DNA of 64,000 nt from Mycobacterium kyogaense (GCF_003254575.1 NZ_QJUA01000014.1:48879-112878); one strand, 5' to 3'; positions 24,697-34,418 are shown, numbered from the stretch's first letter. Notes: a model not told the origin generated them from the sequence alone. Translations and numbers: made by a program.

Positions 24697-25679
24697 CAAG
24701 TGCGGCCGCGCAGCGATATGCCAACTTCCCGTTTCCCTTTCCCCACGACGCATATCGCTACTCCACCAATGTCGAACCGGCAGCCCGGCCAGTCACCACA
24801 CCGCTGGGCCAGTGGGGCCACACGGTGGTCATGATCGACTCGGACTACACCGACGAACTCGCTGAGCGCGCCCGGATTCTGGCGACCGACCCCAGCCGGC
24901 ACGCTGTGCTCCCACACATGCGCCCCGCTGCCTGGGATGCCTGTCTGACCCTGTTGCGGGAACTGTCGACCGCCTTCCCTGGGCAGTGCGCACTCACACC
25001 GCTTTCAGACGGCCGCTGGAAGTGGACGAACGCACTGCTCGAAATCGAGGAGACCTTCACCTATGGTGACGATTCGACGCTGCCGGAGGAGCCGCTGCGC
25101 TGGGTGGCGGGCCAGGTTCAAGAAGACATCGTCCTGCTCGACCAGCGTGACCAGCTCTATGGTGACGCCGGGGTGGTCACCTTCGCCGCAGACTGGAGCT
25201 TCGGCTTCGACGTCGGCATGAGTTTTCTGGAGATTCACGGCCCGGTGCCGCGCATCCATTCCGAAAAAGTGATCACCCGCGCCCACGAGTTCCTCAAGAG
25301 GCTGCAGCCACATGAGCCATACCGGCGGACCAACTGGACGCTCACCATCGGCCACCGACTCGACGTGTCCACAGAGCGCTATCCGGACTGGGGTCCCGAC
25401 CGAGAGATGATCCAGCAGGTTGACGACGATACCTTCGGCAGGCTGGTACATCTGCGAGTCGAAGTGCAGCATCTGATCCGGCTTGCCAACTCCGGTGCGG
25501 TGATGTTCCTGATACGGACCTATCTGATGCCGTTCGAGGAGTTGGCCGCCATCGAACCGTGGCGCACGCGCACTGCCGCTGTGCTGTCCGAGCTGCCTTC
25601 GGACATGGCCTCCTACAAGGGAATCGACAAGTACCGAGAACGCGCCTCGGCATGGTTGCGCGCCTGGAACCGTTCATGA
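24693..25679 (+). CDS. Heme-dependent oxidative N-demethylase subunit (DUF3445) of dimethylamine monooxygenase
   Basis: A 328-residue member of the DUF3445/HDOD family, the heme-binding oxygenase subunit. Typical features are the N-terminal FPFPFPHDAYRYS, the central QVQEDIVLLDQRD, SFGFDVGMSFLEIHGPVP, and the VRVEVQHLIRLANSGAVMFLIRTYL-type C-terminal helix. It demethylates dimethylamine with O2 and electrons from the reductase. The GTG at 24693 overlaps the reductase stop and has GGAGG upstream. Published symbols for this subunit vary, so none is assigned. An ammonium transporter follows after 238 bp. Confidence 0.8.
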   Translation: MTSAAAQRYANFPFPFPHDAYRYSTNVEPAARPVTTPLGQWGHTVVMIDSDYTDELAERARILATDPSRHAVLPHMRPAAWDACLTLLRELSTAFPGQCALTPLSDGRWKWTNALLEIEETFTYGDDSTLPEEPLRWVAGQVQEDIVLLDQRDQLYGDAGVVTFAADWSFGFDVGMSFLEIHGPVPRIHSEKVITRAHEFLKRLQPHEPYRRTNWTLTIGHRLDVSTERYPDWGPDREMIQQVDDDTFGRLVHLRVEVQHLIRLANSGAVMFLIRTYLMPFEELAAIEPWRTRTAAVLSELPSDMASYKGIDKYRERASAWLRAWNRS

Positions 25680-25917
25680 CTGCCGGCACGATGATTGCGG
25701 CTCGACTTTTCTGGCTAGCACACTTGCCGAAGTGGCAGTGCCCCCATTCGGCTGATGCGCCGCAACGCCGCGGCCACGTCGCGGCCCACCTGAGGGCCTG
25801 ACTCGTACCCGGCTCTTTTCTGTTCGACGGCACCTGACTCCCGGGTCCATCACGGCCGCGCAGCGCTGCGGGCGCGTTGCGCGGGCCATAACCGTAACCA
25901 CCAGTTTGGAGAGTGTA

Positions 25918-27249
25918 GTGACAGAACCAGTCCTGGCCGCCAACGGCGATCTCGCATGGCTGCTGGCCGCCTTCGTGTTGATCGCGTTGATGTTCCCCGG
26001 CCTCGCTCTTTTCTACGGCGGCATGGTCGGCGCCAAGAACACCCTCAACATGATGATGATGGTGCTCAGCTCGCTGGCGGTGGCCAGCGTGCTCTACGTC
26101 ATCTACGGCTACGGCCTGGTGTCCGGTCCGTCGGTCGGGGGCCGAGGTTTCGTCGGCAACCCTGCGCAATACCTGGGTCTCATCGGCTTCGAGACCGACG
26201 ACGGGTCAGGTTCGGCACAGGGGGCGTGGACCGCGGCATGGTTCATCCTGTTCGCCGCCATCACCGTCGCCATTGTCGCAAGTGGCGCGGCAGGGCGAAT
26301 GAAGTTCACCTCATGGCTGGTGTTCTCGGCGGCATGGCTGACGCTCGTGTACTTTCCGATCGCGCACTGGGTGTTCGCCCCCGACACCGAGACCGGTTCG
26401 GGTGGCTTCCTTCTCAACGACATGAAGATTCACGACTACGCCGGCGGCACAGCGGTGCACATCAATTCCGGAGTCGCGGCGTTGGCACTGGCGTTGGTGC
26501 TGGGGCGGCGCAAGGTGGGATCCAACCGTCCACACAACGTACCCTCGGTGGTGCTCGGCGCTGGCATCCTGTGGTTCGGTTGGTTCGGTTTCAACGGCAG
26601 CTGCGCTCTCGGCGCGAACTTTCTGGCGCAGTACGTCGTCTTGAACACCCTGCTCGCCGGCAGCGCAGGGATGATCGGCTTCGGCGTCATAGAGCGCATC
26701 AAAGACGGTCATGTCACCACTCTGGGCTTGGTCACCGGAATCATCGCCGGACTGGTGGGCATCACCCCGTCCGCCAACGCAGTGACTCCTATCGGCGCCC
26801 TGGCTGTCGGTGTGATCACCAGCGCCGTGGTAGCCACTTGCCTGGGAATCAAGAACCGCCTGAGGGTCGACGACAGCCTCGATGCGTTCGCGGTGCACGG
26901 GATTGGCGGAATCACGGGCACACTGTGCGTGGCCTTGTTCGCTTCCGCCGCGACCCCCGCAGGCATCAGCGGTGTGCTCGTCGGGGGCGGTGTATCCCTG
27001 CTGTGGCGTGAGCTTGCCGGGATCGGGATCGTGTGCGCCTATTCCTTCGTCCTGACCTGGGTGATCGCCAAGCTCTTGGACAAGCTCATGGGCCTTCGAG
27101 TGGACGACGAAACCGAGCGCAGCGGCCTGGACTCCACGGTGCACGCCGAATCGGCTTACGAGATCCCGACGGCAACTGTGGGACACCCTGGCGGGTCGTC
27201 GTTGCAGCGCGCCGTCGCTGCGACGGACCCCGTCGCCCAGGCACGGTGA
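25918..27249 (+). CDS. amt: Ammonium transporter
   Basis: A 443-residue Amt/MEP/Rh channel with about 11 membrane spans. FYGGMVGAKNTLNMMMMV, DYAGGTAVHINSGVAALALALVLGRR, GWFGFNGSCALGANF and the C-terminal DAFAVHGIGGITGTL (second pore His) are diagnostic. It could import ammonium or methylammonium, a common side-activity of the family and a good fit here. The GTG at 25918 has TTGGAGAG just upstream. It stands between the monooxygenase and gamma-glutamylmethylamide synthetase genes. No glnK gene accompanies it. Confidence 0.9.
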   Translation: MTEPVLAANGDLAWLLAAFVLIALMFPGLALFYGGMVGAKNTLNMMMMVLSSLAVASVLYVIYGYGLVSGPSVGGRGFVGNPAQYLGLIGFETDDGSGSAQGAWTAAWFILFAAITVAIVASGAAGRMKFTSWLVFSAAWLTLVYFPIAHWVFAPDTETGSGGFLLNDMKIHDYAGGTAVHINSGVAALALALVLGRRKVGSNRPHNVPSVVLGAGILWFGWFGFNGSCALGANFLAQYVVLNTLLAGSAGMIGFGVIERIKDGHVTTLGLVTGIIAGLVGITPSANAVTPIGALAVGVITSAVVATCLGIKNRLRVDDSLDAFAVHGIGGITGTLCVALFASAATPAGISGVLVGGGVSLLWRELAGIGIVCAYSFVLTWVIAKLLDKLMGLRVDDETERSGLDSTVHAESAYEIPTATVGHPGGSSLQRAVAATDPVAQAR

Positions 27250-27365
27250 TTCATCACCGAGCTCTTCTGCTGTCACAGAACAGCTTTCAGCGACACAAGT
27301 TGTGAATCCACTGTCATGAAACTAATATTCACGATAAGAACCACCGCATACTGAGGAGAGTTTGC

Positions 27366-28694
27366 ATGCCTTCCATTGCCACCCTCGAAGACCTGTGCCG
27401 GGAGGCGGGCACCACCTTCATTCTGGCGCTGTTCGTGGACTTGAACGGCAAGCCTTGCGCCAAGCTGGTCCCCGCTACCGCGGCATACGAGTTGACCGCC
27501 AGTGGTGCCGGTTTCGCCGGTTATGCGGTAGGCGCCATGGGACAGACACCGAAGGACCCGGATCTGGTTGCCGTGCCGGACCTTTCGTCGTTCACACCCA
27601 TCCCGTTCGTCAAAGATGGCTTGGCATTGGTGCATTGCGATCCACACGTGAATGGCAAGCCGTGGCCGTTTGCCCCCCGCAACATCCTGAAGGCCGTTCT
27701 GGCGCAGGCCTGCGATGCCGGTTTCGAAGCGTGGATCGGGGCAGAGGTCGAATACTTTCTCCTGACCCGTAACGCCGACGGAAGTATCGCCACCGCGGAC
27801 GCCTCCGACAACGCTGCCCGGCCTTGCTACGACGCGCGCGGCGTCACCCGCATGTATGACCATCTAACCGAGATCTCGACTGCGATGAACACCCTTGGTT
27901 GGTCCAACTACGCCAACGACCACGAAGACGGCAACGGCCAGTTCGAGCAGAACTTCGCCTACGCCGACGCGCTGACCACCGCCGACCGAGTGATCACGCT
28001 CCGCTACCTGTTGTCGATGATCGCCGAAACGCGAGGCATGATCGCCACGTTCATGCCCAAGCCGTTCGGTGACCGTACCGGCAGCGGACTGCACCTGCAC
28101 ATGTCGCTGACCAGTGGTGGAGCTCCGGTGTTTCCGGCCGTCGACGCCGATGACCGCGGCTTGGGGCTCTCGCCTACGGCATACAGCTTCATTGCGGGTC
28201 TCCTAGACCACGCGTGCGCGCTTCAGGCAATCATTGCCCCAACGGTCAACTCCTACAAACGAACGGGTGCCACCAGCACCATGTCGGGCGCGTCCTGGGC
28301 GCCCCGCACGCCAACTTACGGCGGCAACGACCGCACGCACTACATCAGAGTCCCCGACGACCAGCGCGTCGAGCTACGTGGCGGCGACGGTTCGGCGAAC
28401 CCGTACCTGGCTGTTGCGGCCGCTCTGGGCGCGGGCCTGGACGGCATCAAGCGCAGCGCCGATCCGGACGATGCGGGCGCCTCTGTTTCCGGACGTCCGA
28501 CATTGCCGCCGACATTGCTTCACGCGGTCGACGATCTCAGTGCGGACGTCGTCATCTCCGGTGTTCTGGACGCCGCCAGTGATGAACCGGCCGTGGCCGC
28601 CTACTTTGCACAGCTCAAGCGCGATGAGTTCTTCGCCTACCACCACGGCCAAGTGACGCCGTGGGAGATCGACCAATATCTGACCGCATTCTGA
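27366..28694 (+). CDS. gmaS: Gamma-glutamylmethylamide synthetase (GlnT-type glutamine synthetase)
   Basis: A 442-residue glutamine synthetase fold protein: N-terminal beta-grasp domain (ALFVDLNGKPCAKLVP), catalytic barrel (GAEVEYFLL, ANDHEDGNGQFEQNF, GSGLHLHMSL, PTVNSYKRTGA, RVELRGGDGSANPYL). The divergent sequence and the neighbours mark it as the GlnT/GMAS type, which ligates methylamine to glutamate with ATP. GAGGAG precedes the ATG. It is followed by the three N-methylglutamate synthase genes, the normal order of this pathway. Ordinary glutamine synthetase is the alternative but would not explain the context. Confidence 0.85.
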   Translation: MPSIATLEDLCREAGTTFILALFVDLNGKPCAKLVPATAAYELTASGAGFAGYAVGAMGQTPKDPDLVAVPDLSSFTPIPFVKDGLALVHCDPHVNGKPWPFAPRNILKAVLAQACDAGFEAWIGAEVEYFLLTRNADGSIATADASDNAARPCYDARGVTRMYDHLTEISTAMNTLGWSNYANDHEDGNGQFEQNFAYADALTTADRVITLRYLLSMIAETRGMIATFMPKPFGDRTGSGLHLHMSLTSGGAPVFPAVDADDRGLGLSPTAYSFIAGLLDHACALQAIIAPTVNSYKRTGATSTMSGASWAPRTPTYGGNDRTHYIRVPDDQRVELRGGDGSANPYLAVAAALGAGLDGIKRSADPDDAGASVSGRPTLPPTLLHAVDDLSADVVISGVLDAASDEPAVAAYFAQLKRDEFFAYHHGQVTPWEIDQYLTAF

Positions 28695-28732
28695 CCGGCC
28701 TGTCGCCGGCAACAATAGCGAGGACGTGAGAC

Positions 28733-29629
28733 ATGTGTGGCATCGTGGGATTGCACCTGCGCAATCCCGATCTGACTCCACAATTGGGGAAGCTGCTCAC
28801 CGGCATGCTGGGTGAGATGGCCGACCGCGGTACCGATTCGGCGGGAGTTGCGGTTTACGGTGACCGCATTTGGTCGCCAGTCGGCGCGGGCTGCGTGTCG
28901 ATACTCGAGGTCGACGCAGCCCCGACCGTGGTAGCCGATGCACTGAGAGTCCGCCTGGGCGTCCCGGTGAGTGTGCAAGTCATCGACACCATCTTCCAGC
29001 TCACGGCAACACTGGATGCCGAGCTGTTGCTCACTGCCGTGCGCGCCGAGTATCCGCATGCACTTGTCATCGGATTCGGCAGCGACATAACGGTTCTCAA
29101 GGGCATCGGGCATCCTGCCGAGCTGGCGAGGGCATGGGGTCTGCCTGCTGCCGCCGGGTGGCAGGGGGTCGGGCACACCCGCATGGCCACCGAGTCCGCC
29201 GTCACGGCCTCGGGCGCTCATCCCTACGCCGTCGGGCCCGGCCAATGCCTAGTGCACAACGGGTCGTTCTCCAATCATGCGACCATCCGCCGCTCACTCA
29301 GGACCGAAGGTGTGCGTTTCGACAGCGAGAACGACACCGAAGTCGGCGCCCGGTTCGTCGCCGCGCAGCTTGCTGGCGGCCGCAGCGTGGAGACGGCACT
29401 GAAGGAGCTGTGCGCCAACTTCGACGGCTTCTACACGCTGCTGGTATCGAACCGCGACTCGTTTGCCGTGGTGCGCGACGCCATCGCGTGCAAACCTGCC
29501 GTGATCGCCGAGACGCCCGACTGGGTGGCGATGGCCAGCGAGTACCGCGCTCTGTCCGATCTGCCCGGCGTGGAGGCAGCCAAGATCTGGGAACCCCAAC
29601 CCGAGGTGGTGTACGCATGGAACAGGTGA
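28733..29629 (+). CDS. mgsA: N-methylglutamate synthase subunit A (class II glutamine amidotransferase)
   Basis: A 298-residue Ntn-type amidotransferase. Cys2 (MCGIVGLHLR) is the nucleophile, followed by MADRGTDSAGVAVYG, GVGHTRMATES and LVHNGSFSNH. It should release methylamine or an amine nitrogen from gamma-glutamylmethylamide and channel it to the synthase site in MgsC. It overlaps mgsB by 13 bp. Size and context match MgsA of methylotrophs; glutamate synthase amidotransferase domains are the parent family. Confidence 0.85.
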   Translation: MCGIVGLHLRNPDLTPQLGKLLTGMLGEMADRGTDSAGVAVYGDRIWSPVGAGCVSILEVDAAPTVVADALRVRLGVPVSVQVIDTIFQLTATLDAELLLTAVRAEYPHALVIGFGSDITVLKGIGHPAELARAWGLPAAAGWQGVGHTRMATESAVTASGAHPYAVGPGQCLVHNGSFSNHATIRRSLRTEGVRFDSENDTEVGARFVAAQLAGGRSVETALKELCANFDGFYTLLVSNRDSFAVVRDAIACKPAVIAETPDWVAMASEYRALSDLPGVEAAKIWEPQPEVVYAWNR

Positions 29630-30306
29630 CGAATAGATTCGATCTCCACAAAGTCACCGTGCGAGAGGTGAACGCAACGCTGCACCGGCCGAATTCGTCG
29701 GACAGATACGTGATCGACAATCCCGCCGGCGCACACAATGTCGCGGTGGGTTTGGACTCGGCGGTTCAGGTCACCGTCAACGGACATGTCGGCTATTACG
29801 GCGCGAGCATGAACAAGCACGCTGAGATCACCATCAACGGCAATGCCGGCACAGGCGTCGGCGAGAACATGATGAGTGGCACGGTTTGGGTCAGGGGCAA
29901 TGCGAGCCAATCAGCCGGTGCCACCGCCCACGGCGGGCTGCTGGTGATCGAAGGTGACGCCGCTGCCCGGTGCGGGATCTCGATGAAGGGTGTCGACATC
30001 GTGGTCGGCGGCAGCATCGGACACATGAGCGCCTTCATGGCCCAGGCTGGTCGCTTGGTGGTCCGCGGTGATGCCGGTGAGGCCCTGGGCGATTCGATCT
30101 ACGAAGCACGTATCTACGTCCGCGGGCACGTGGCTTCCCTGGGGGCAGACTGCGTGGCCAAGGAGATGCGTGACGAACACCACGCAGAGCTCGCGCTACT
30201 CCTGAAGTCGGCCGGTTTCGATGACGATGACACCGCCGACTACACCCGCTATGGGTCCGCCCGTACGCTGTACCACTTCCATGTCGACAACGCGAGTGAT
30301 TACTGA
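29617..30306 (+). CDS. mgsB: N-methylglutamate synthase subunit B (GltB gamma-domain-like)
   Basis: A 229-residue right-handed beta-helix protein related to the C-terminal GXGXG domain of glutamate synthase. Repeating glycine-rich turns are clear (VTVNGHVGYYG, ITINGNAGTGVGENMMSG, VWVRGNASQSAGA, LVIEGDAAARCGISMKG, LVVRGDAGEALGDSIYEARIYVRGHV). It is the structural B subunit of N-methylglutamate synthase. The ATG at 29617 lies inside the end of mgsA, and the next start follows its stop by one base. Confidence 0.85.
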   Translation: MEQVTNRFDLHKVTVREVNATLHRPNSSDRYVIDNPAGAHNVAVGLDSAVQVTVNGHVGYYGASMNKHAEITINGNAGTGVGENMMSGTVWVRGNASQSAGATAHGGLLVIEGDAAARCGISMKGVDIVVGGSIGHMSAFMAQAGRLVVRGDAGEALGDSIYEARIYVRGHVASLGADCVAKEMRDEHHAELALLLKSAGFDDDDTADYTRYGSARTLYHFHVDNASDY

Positions 30307-30307
30307 C

Positions 30308-31660
30308 ATGACCGATTCCGCTTTTGATCACGACGCCCGGGCCCAGCGCGGGCTACGCGAGTCAGCCACCTTCGACCGCGCCACCATCGCCGGCATCCAG
30401 CGAGCCGCCGACACTGGCATCTACGACATCCGCGGATGGGGCGCCAAACGCCCGCTCCCTCATTTCGACGACTTGTTGTTCTTGGGCGCCTCGATGTCGC
30501 GCTACCCCCTCGAGGGTTACCGGGAGCGTTGCGGCACCGACGTGGTGCTGGGCACTCGCCACGCCAAGCATCCCCTGCATCTGTCGATTCCGGTCACGAT
30601 TGCGGGTATGAGCTTCGGCGCGCTGTCCGGACAGGCCAAAGAAGCCCTCGGCCGTGGCGCCAGTGAGGTCGGCACGTCCACCACCACCGGCGACGGCGGC
30701 ATGTCAGACGAAGAGCGGGGCCAAAGCAAGACGCTGGTGTACCAATACTTGCCCTCGCGCTACGGGATGAATCCCGACGACCTGCGCAAGGCCGATGCCG
30801 TCGAGATTGTACTTGGACAAGGCGCGAAACCCGGCGGAGGCGGAATGCTTCTGGGACAGAAGATTTCGGAGCGGGTCGCCAACATGCGCACCCTGCCGCA
30901 GGGTATCGATCAACGTAGCGCGTGCAGGCACCCCGACTGGACGGGTCCGGACGACCTGGCCATCAAGATCAGCGAACTGCGGGAAATAACCGACTGGGAG
31001 AAGCCCGTCTACGTCAAAGTGGGTGCCACACGTACCTACTTCGACGTCAGGCTCGCAGTGCACGCCGGCGCCGACGTGGTGGTCGTCGACGGGATGCAAG
31101 GTGGCACCGCCGCTACCCAGGACGTGTTCATCGAACACGTCGGGGTTCCCACGCTGGCTGCCGTCCCGCAGGCAGTCCGGGCCTTGCAGGAACTCGGCGT
31201 TCACCGGGAAGTACAACTCATCGTATCCGGGGGAATCCGCACCGGAGCCGATGTCGCCAAGGCCATGGCGCTTGGCGCGGACGCGGTAGCCATCGGCACC
31301 GCAGCGCTGATCGCCCTAGGAGACAACGACCCTTCTTACAGCGCCGAATACGAGAAGCTGGGCAGCGCTGCCGGTTTCTACGACGACTTCCAGGACGGAC
31401 GCGACCCTGCTGGTATCACGACCCAAGATCCCGAACTGGCTGCGCGGTTGGACCCCGTGGCCGCCGGCCGCCGCTTGGCCAACTATCTCCGGGTGCTCAC
31501 CATGGAGGCCCAAACCATCGCCCGCGCCTGCGGCAAGGCTCACGTGCAACACCTCGAACCCGAGGATCTGGTGGCGGTGACCATCGAAGCGGCCGCAATG
31601 GCTCGGGTGCCGTTGGCTGGCACACAGTGGATTCCGGGCCAGAACGGAGCAGGACTATGA
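30308..31660 (+). CDS. mgsC: N-methylglutamate synthase subunit C (glutamate synthase FMN domain)
   Basis: A 450-residue FMN-dependent glutamate synthase-like protein: MSFGALSGQAKEALGRGASEVGTSTTTGDGGM, EIVLGQGAKPGGGGMLLG, YVKVGATRTYFDVRLAVHAGADVVVVDGMQGGTAA and IVSGGIRTGADVAKAMALGADAVAIGTAAL form the TIM barrel. The usual CPxGIATQ cysteines of the GltB iron-sulfur cluster are not seen, so electron supply may differ from true glutamate synthase. It transfers methylamine nitrogen to 2-oxoglutarate to form N-methylglutamate. Its stop overlaps the next start (ATGA). Confidence 0.85.
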   Translation: MTDSAFDHDARAQRGLRESATFDRATIAGIQRAADTGIYDIRGWGAKRPLPHFDDLLFLGASMSRYPLEGYRERCGTDVVLGTRHAKHPLHLSIPVTIAGMSFGALSGQAKEALGRGASEVGTSTTTGDGGMSDEERGQSKTLVYQYLPSRYGMNPDDLRKADAVEIVLGQGAKPGGGGMLLGQKISERVANMRTLPQGIDQRSACRHPDWTGPDDLAIKISELREITDWEKPVYVKVGATRTYFDVRLAVHAGADVVVVDGMQGGTAATQDVFIEHVGVPTLAAVPQAVRALQELGVHREVQLIVSGGIRTGADVAKAMALGADAVAIGTAALIALGDNDPSYSAEYEKLGSAAGFYDDFQDGRDPAGITTQDPELAARLDPVAAGRRLANYLRVLTMEAQTIARACGKAHVQHLEPEDLVAVTIEAAAMARVPLAGTQWIPGQNGAGL

Positions 31661-32844
31661 GCGCGACCGCCGACATCGTGATCGTCGGTGGCGGTCTGGA
31701 GGGCGCGGCCGCCGCCTGGGCATTGTCCGAGCGTGGGGTCTCCAACGTGACGGTCGTGGAGAGCCACACCGTCGGATCGGGTATGACCGGAAAATCAAGC
31801 GGAATCGTGCGCTGCCACTACGGCGTGAGTTCATTGGCCGCGATGGCAAAGGTCGGTTTGGAGGTTTTCGAAAAGGCCGACGACATCTTCGGCACCGACA
31901 TCGGCTTCCGCCAGACCGGCTACGTGGTGGGCGTCAGCGAGATCAACGCCGAGAGCATGCGCAGATCACTCGCCGCACAGCGCGCGGTCGGTGTCGAGAC
32001 CCAGGAGATCGACCACTCCGAGGTCGCGAAGATGTGGCCTTGGGCCGATCTGGAGCCGTTCGGAGCCTTCGGCTGGGAGGCGCGCGGCGGGTACGGTGAC
32101 GCCTATCAGACCGCACACGCCTTCATGGCGACGGCGCGCCAGGCCGGTGTTCGGCTACGTCAAGGCACGACTGCCACCGGCCTCCTCATCGACGGTGACA
32201 CCATCCGCGGACTTCGACTGGCCGACGGCGATCAAATCCTCTGCAACACAGTTGTAGTGGCCACCGGCGCCTGGACCAGGCCATTTCTCGCACCCTATGG
32301 TATCGACATCCCGATCCAGGTGCACCGCGAACAGATTGTCATGGTGAACCCAGGTGTGGAGCTGCGCAACGTACCGGTGTTTTCGGATTTGGTGTCACTT
32401 CAGTACGTCCGCCCAGATGTGAATACCGAGATGTTGTTCGGCAACTCGGATCTGGCCGAACTCGAGATCGCCGACCCTGACCGCTACCTCAATCGTGCCG
32501 ACGAGGCATTCATCGATCTGACTGTAGAGAAGATCAGCGAGCGTTTCCCGGGTCTCGGCGAAGCTTCGATCAGCTCGAGCTACGCCGGTTGTTACGATGT
32601 GACACCCGATTGGAATCCGGTGATCTCTCATACCGGTGTCGACGGCTTGCTTGTCGCAGCTGGTTTCAGCGGACACGGGTACAAAATCGCACCCGCAGTA
32701 GGACGGCTCATCGCCGACCTGGTGATCGAGGGCCGAAGCAACGATCCCAATGTTCCGGAGTCGGATTTCCGGCTCAGCAGGTTCACCGAAGGCGAACTGC
32801 TCACGACTCGGTTCCCCTACATCGGAGCCGGAGAAATGCGTTAG
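31657..32844 (+). CDS. FAD-dependent oxidoreductase (DAO family), probable one-subunit N-methylglutamate oxidising enzyme
   Basis: A 395-residue D-amino acid oxidase/sarcosine oxidase beta-like flavoprotein. The FAD motif [38 protein letters not shown] and the C-terminal [17 protein letters not shown] with [18 protein letters not shown] are typical. Translationally coupled to mgsC, it most probably demethylates N-methylglutamate to glutamate and formaldehyde. Known methylotroph N-methylglutamate dehydrogenase (MgdABCD) has four subunits resembling heterotetrameric sarcosine oxidase; here no alpha, gamma or delta gene is present, so this looks like a simplified version. The formaldehyde dehydrogenase gene follows. 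Confidence 0.72.
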   Translation: MSATADIVIVGGGLEGAAAAWALSERGVSNVTVVESHTVGSGMTGKSSGIVRCHYGVSSLAAMAKVGLEVFEKADDIFGTDIGFRQTGYVVGVSEINAESMRRSLAAQRAVGVETQEIDHSEVAKMWPWADLEPFGAFGWEARGGYGDAYQTAHAFMATARQAGVRLRQGTTATGLLIDGDTIRGLRLADGDQILCNTVVVATGAWTRPFLAPYGIDIPIQVHREQIVMVNPGVELRNVPVFSDLVSLQYVRPDVNTEMLFGNSDLAELEIADPDRYLNRADEAFIDLTVEKISERFPGLGEASISSSYAGCYDVTPDWNPVISHTGVDGLLVAAGFSGHGYKIAPAVGRLIADLVIEGRSNDPNVPESDFRLSRFTEGELLTTRFPYIGAGEMR

Positions 32845-32902
32845 CGGGCCCGTATCCGACACCACCGTACTCATAAAGAAGCACCGAAACAGAGGAAAGA
32901 CC

Positions 32903-33988
32903 ATGAGTCAGACTGTGCGAGGAATGATTTCACGACGCAAGGGAGCACCCGTCGAGGTCGCCGACATCGTTGTCCCAGACCCCGGTCCCGGTGAAGTGGT
33001 GGTCAAAATTCTTGCCTGCGGGGTCTGCCACACCGATCTGACCTACCGCGAAGGCGGCATCAACGACAACTACCCGTTCCTCCTCGGCCACGAGGCCTCC
33101 GGTACCGTCGAAGCGATCGGCGACGGAGTCGTCAACGTCGAGCCCGGCGACTTCGTGGTGCTGAACTGGCGCGCGGTGTGTGGGCAGTGCCGAGCGTGCA
33201 AGCGGGGCCGTCCGCATCTGTGCTTCGACACGTTCAACGCGACACAAAAGATGACATTGACTGATGGTACGCAGCTTTCACCCGCGTTGGGCATTGGCGC
33301 ATTCGTCGAGAAGACACTCGTGCACGAGGGGCAGTGCACCAAAGTCGACCCATCAGTCGACCCTGCCGTGGCCGGCCTGCTCGGCTGCGGGTTGATGGCC
33401 GGTATCGGTGCTGCCATCAACACCGGCGCGGTGGGTCGCGACGACTCGGTGGCGGTGATCGGGTGCGGTGGTGTCGGGGATGCTGTGATCGCGGGCGCCG
33501 CACTTGTGGGTGCCAAGACCATCATCGCCGTGGACCTGGATGCACGGAAGCTGGAGATGGCTCGCGAATTCGGCGCCACCCACACCGTGAATGCTGCCGA
33601 GCTGGATGCGGTAACAGCTATTCAGGATCTGACCGGTGGGTTCGGCGCGGACGTGGTCATTGACGCGGTGGGTCGCCCCACGACGTGGAAACAGGCGTTC
33701 TATGCCCGTGATCTGGCGGGCACGGTGTTACTGGTGGGCGTTCCGACTCCCGCGATGCAGGTGGAGATGCCATTGGTGGATTTCTTCTCATACGGCGGTT
33801 CGTTGAAGTCGTCGTGGTACGGCGACTGTCTACCTGAAAGAGACTTCCCCACGCTCATCGATCTACATCTGCAGGGCCGGCTCCCCTTGGACAAGTTCGT
33901 TTCCGAGCGAATCGGCCTCGAGGACGTCGAGCAAGCGTTCCAGAAGATGCATGCAGGGAATGTGTTGCGTTCGGTGGTCATGCTGTGA
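32903..33988 (+). CDS. mscR: S-(hydroxymethyl)mycothiol dehydrogenase (zinc alcohol dehydrogenase family)
   Basis: A 361-residue class III-like medium-chain alcohol dehydrogenase. Catalytic zinc ligands lie in ACGVCHTDL and LLGHEASG; the structural zinc lobe is [15 protein letters not shown]. The NAD motif is [20 protein letters not shown]-terminal [29 protein letters not shown] and [16 protein letters not shown] match the mycothiol-dependent formaldehyde dehydrogenase of actinobacteria. It oxidises the mycothiol-formaldehyde adduct and so removes formaldehyde released by both demethylation steps upstream. AGAGGAAAG precedes the ATG. The metallo-hydrolase gene that often follows mscR is absent. 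Confidence 0.87.
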   Translation: MSQTVRGMISRRKGAPVEVADIVVPDPGPGEVVVKILACGVCHTDLTYREGGINDNYPFLLGHEASGTVEAIGDGVVNVEPGDFVVLNWRAVCGQCRACKRGRPHLCFDTFNATQKMTLTDGTQLSPALGIGAFVEKTLVHEGQCTKVDPSVDPAVAGLLGCGLMAGIGAAINTGAVGRDDSVAVIGCGGVGDAVIAGAALVGAKTIIAVDLDARKLEMAREFGATHTVNAAELDAVTAIQDLTGGFGADVVIDAVGRPTTWKQAFYARDLAGTVLLVGVPTPAMQVEMPLVDFFSYGGSLKSSWYGDCLPERDFPTLIDLHLQGRLPLDKFVSERIGLEDVEQAFQKMHAGNVLRSVVML

Positions 33989-34056
33989 GTACCACCATCG
34001 GTAACCAGATCGTGCGCTACGACGACTTGCTGACGAGCGACCACTCAGCGAACTGA
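33985..34056 (+). other. 23-codon open frame overlapping the mscR stop
   Basis: A GTG overlapping the mscR stop (GTGA) opens 23 codons ([18 protein letters not shown], ending DHSAN). It could be a truncated start of a former neighbour gene or a chance frame. No function is proposed. Confidence 0.2.
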
Positions 34057-34096
34057 CTCCGACCGCACGGCGGATTGCGCGACCTGCTCCGAATTC

Positions 34097-34240
34097 TCAT
34101 TCTTCCTCGTCGTCACGCCGAGCAGCTTCGATGAGCTCGGGCGGAACCGGCTTCTGTAGCCAAACACGCATCCGCAGCAGACCCGCAGCAACGGTGCCGA
34201 CGGCAATCACACCGATGAGGATCCAGATGGTGGCGGACAT
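34097..34240 (-). CDS. Small single-span membrane protein
   Basis: A 47-residue protein: one N-terminal hydrophobic helix (about residues 4-22, IWILIGVIAVGTVAAGLL), a short basic linker and an acidic tail ending RRDDEEE. Small proteins of this shape are common in actinobacteria and often modulate membrane partners. The ATG at 34240 has GGCGG upstream. No relation to the neighbouring amine genes, which run on the other strand, is evident. Coding is supported by composition and topology only. Confidence 0.5.
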   Translation of the reverse strand: MSATIWILIGVIAVGTVAAGLLRMRVWLQKPVPPELIEAARRDDEEE

Positions 34241-34418
34241 ACCGCCAGTGTCCACCTTTGACCGCCCGAGCGGGTCGAATCACGCCCACCAAAACGAGAA
34301 ACACCGCCGGGGGGATTTCTTCCTCGAAGTCGCGCGAGACGCCCCGGCCGGCGTTGGATACACCAACGCCGACCGCGGACGTTGCGACTAGACCATCAAC
34401 CGCGTTCCAAACCACACC

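Noticed and set aside
34113..34415. 100-codon minus-strand frame
   Set aside because: It has no motif, and it overlaps the better supported 47-codon membrane protein in another frame of the same strand.
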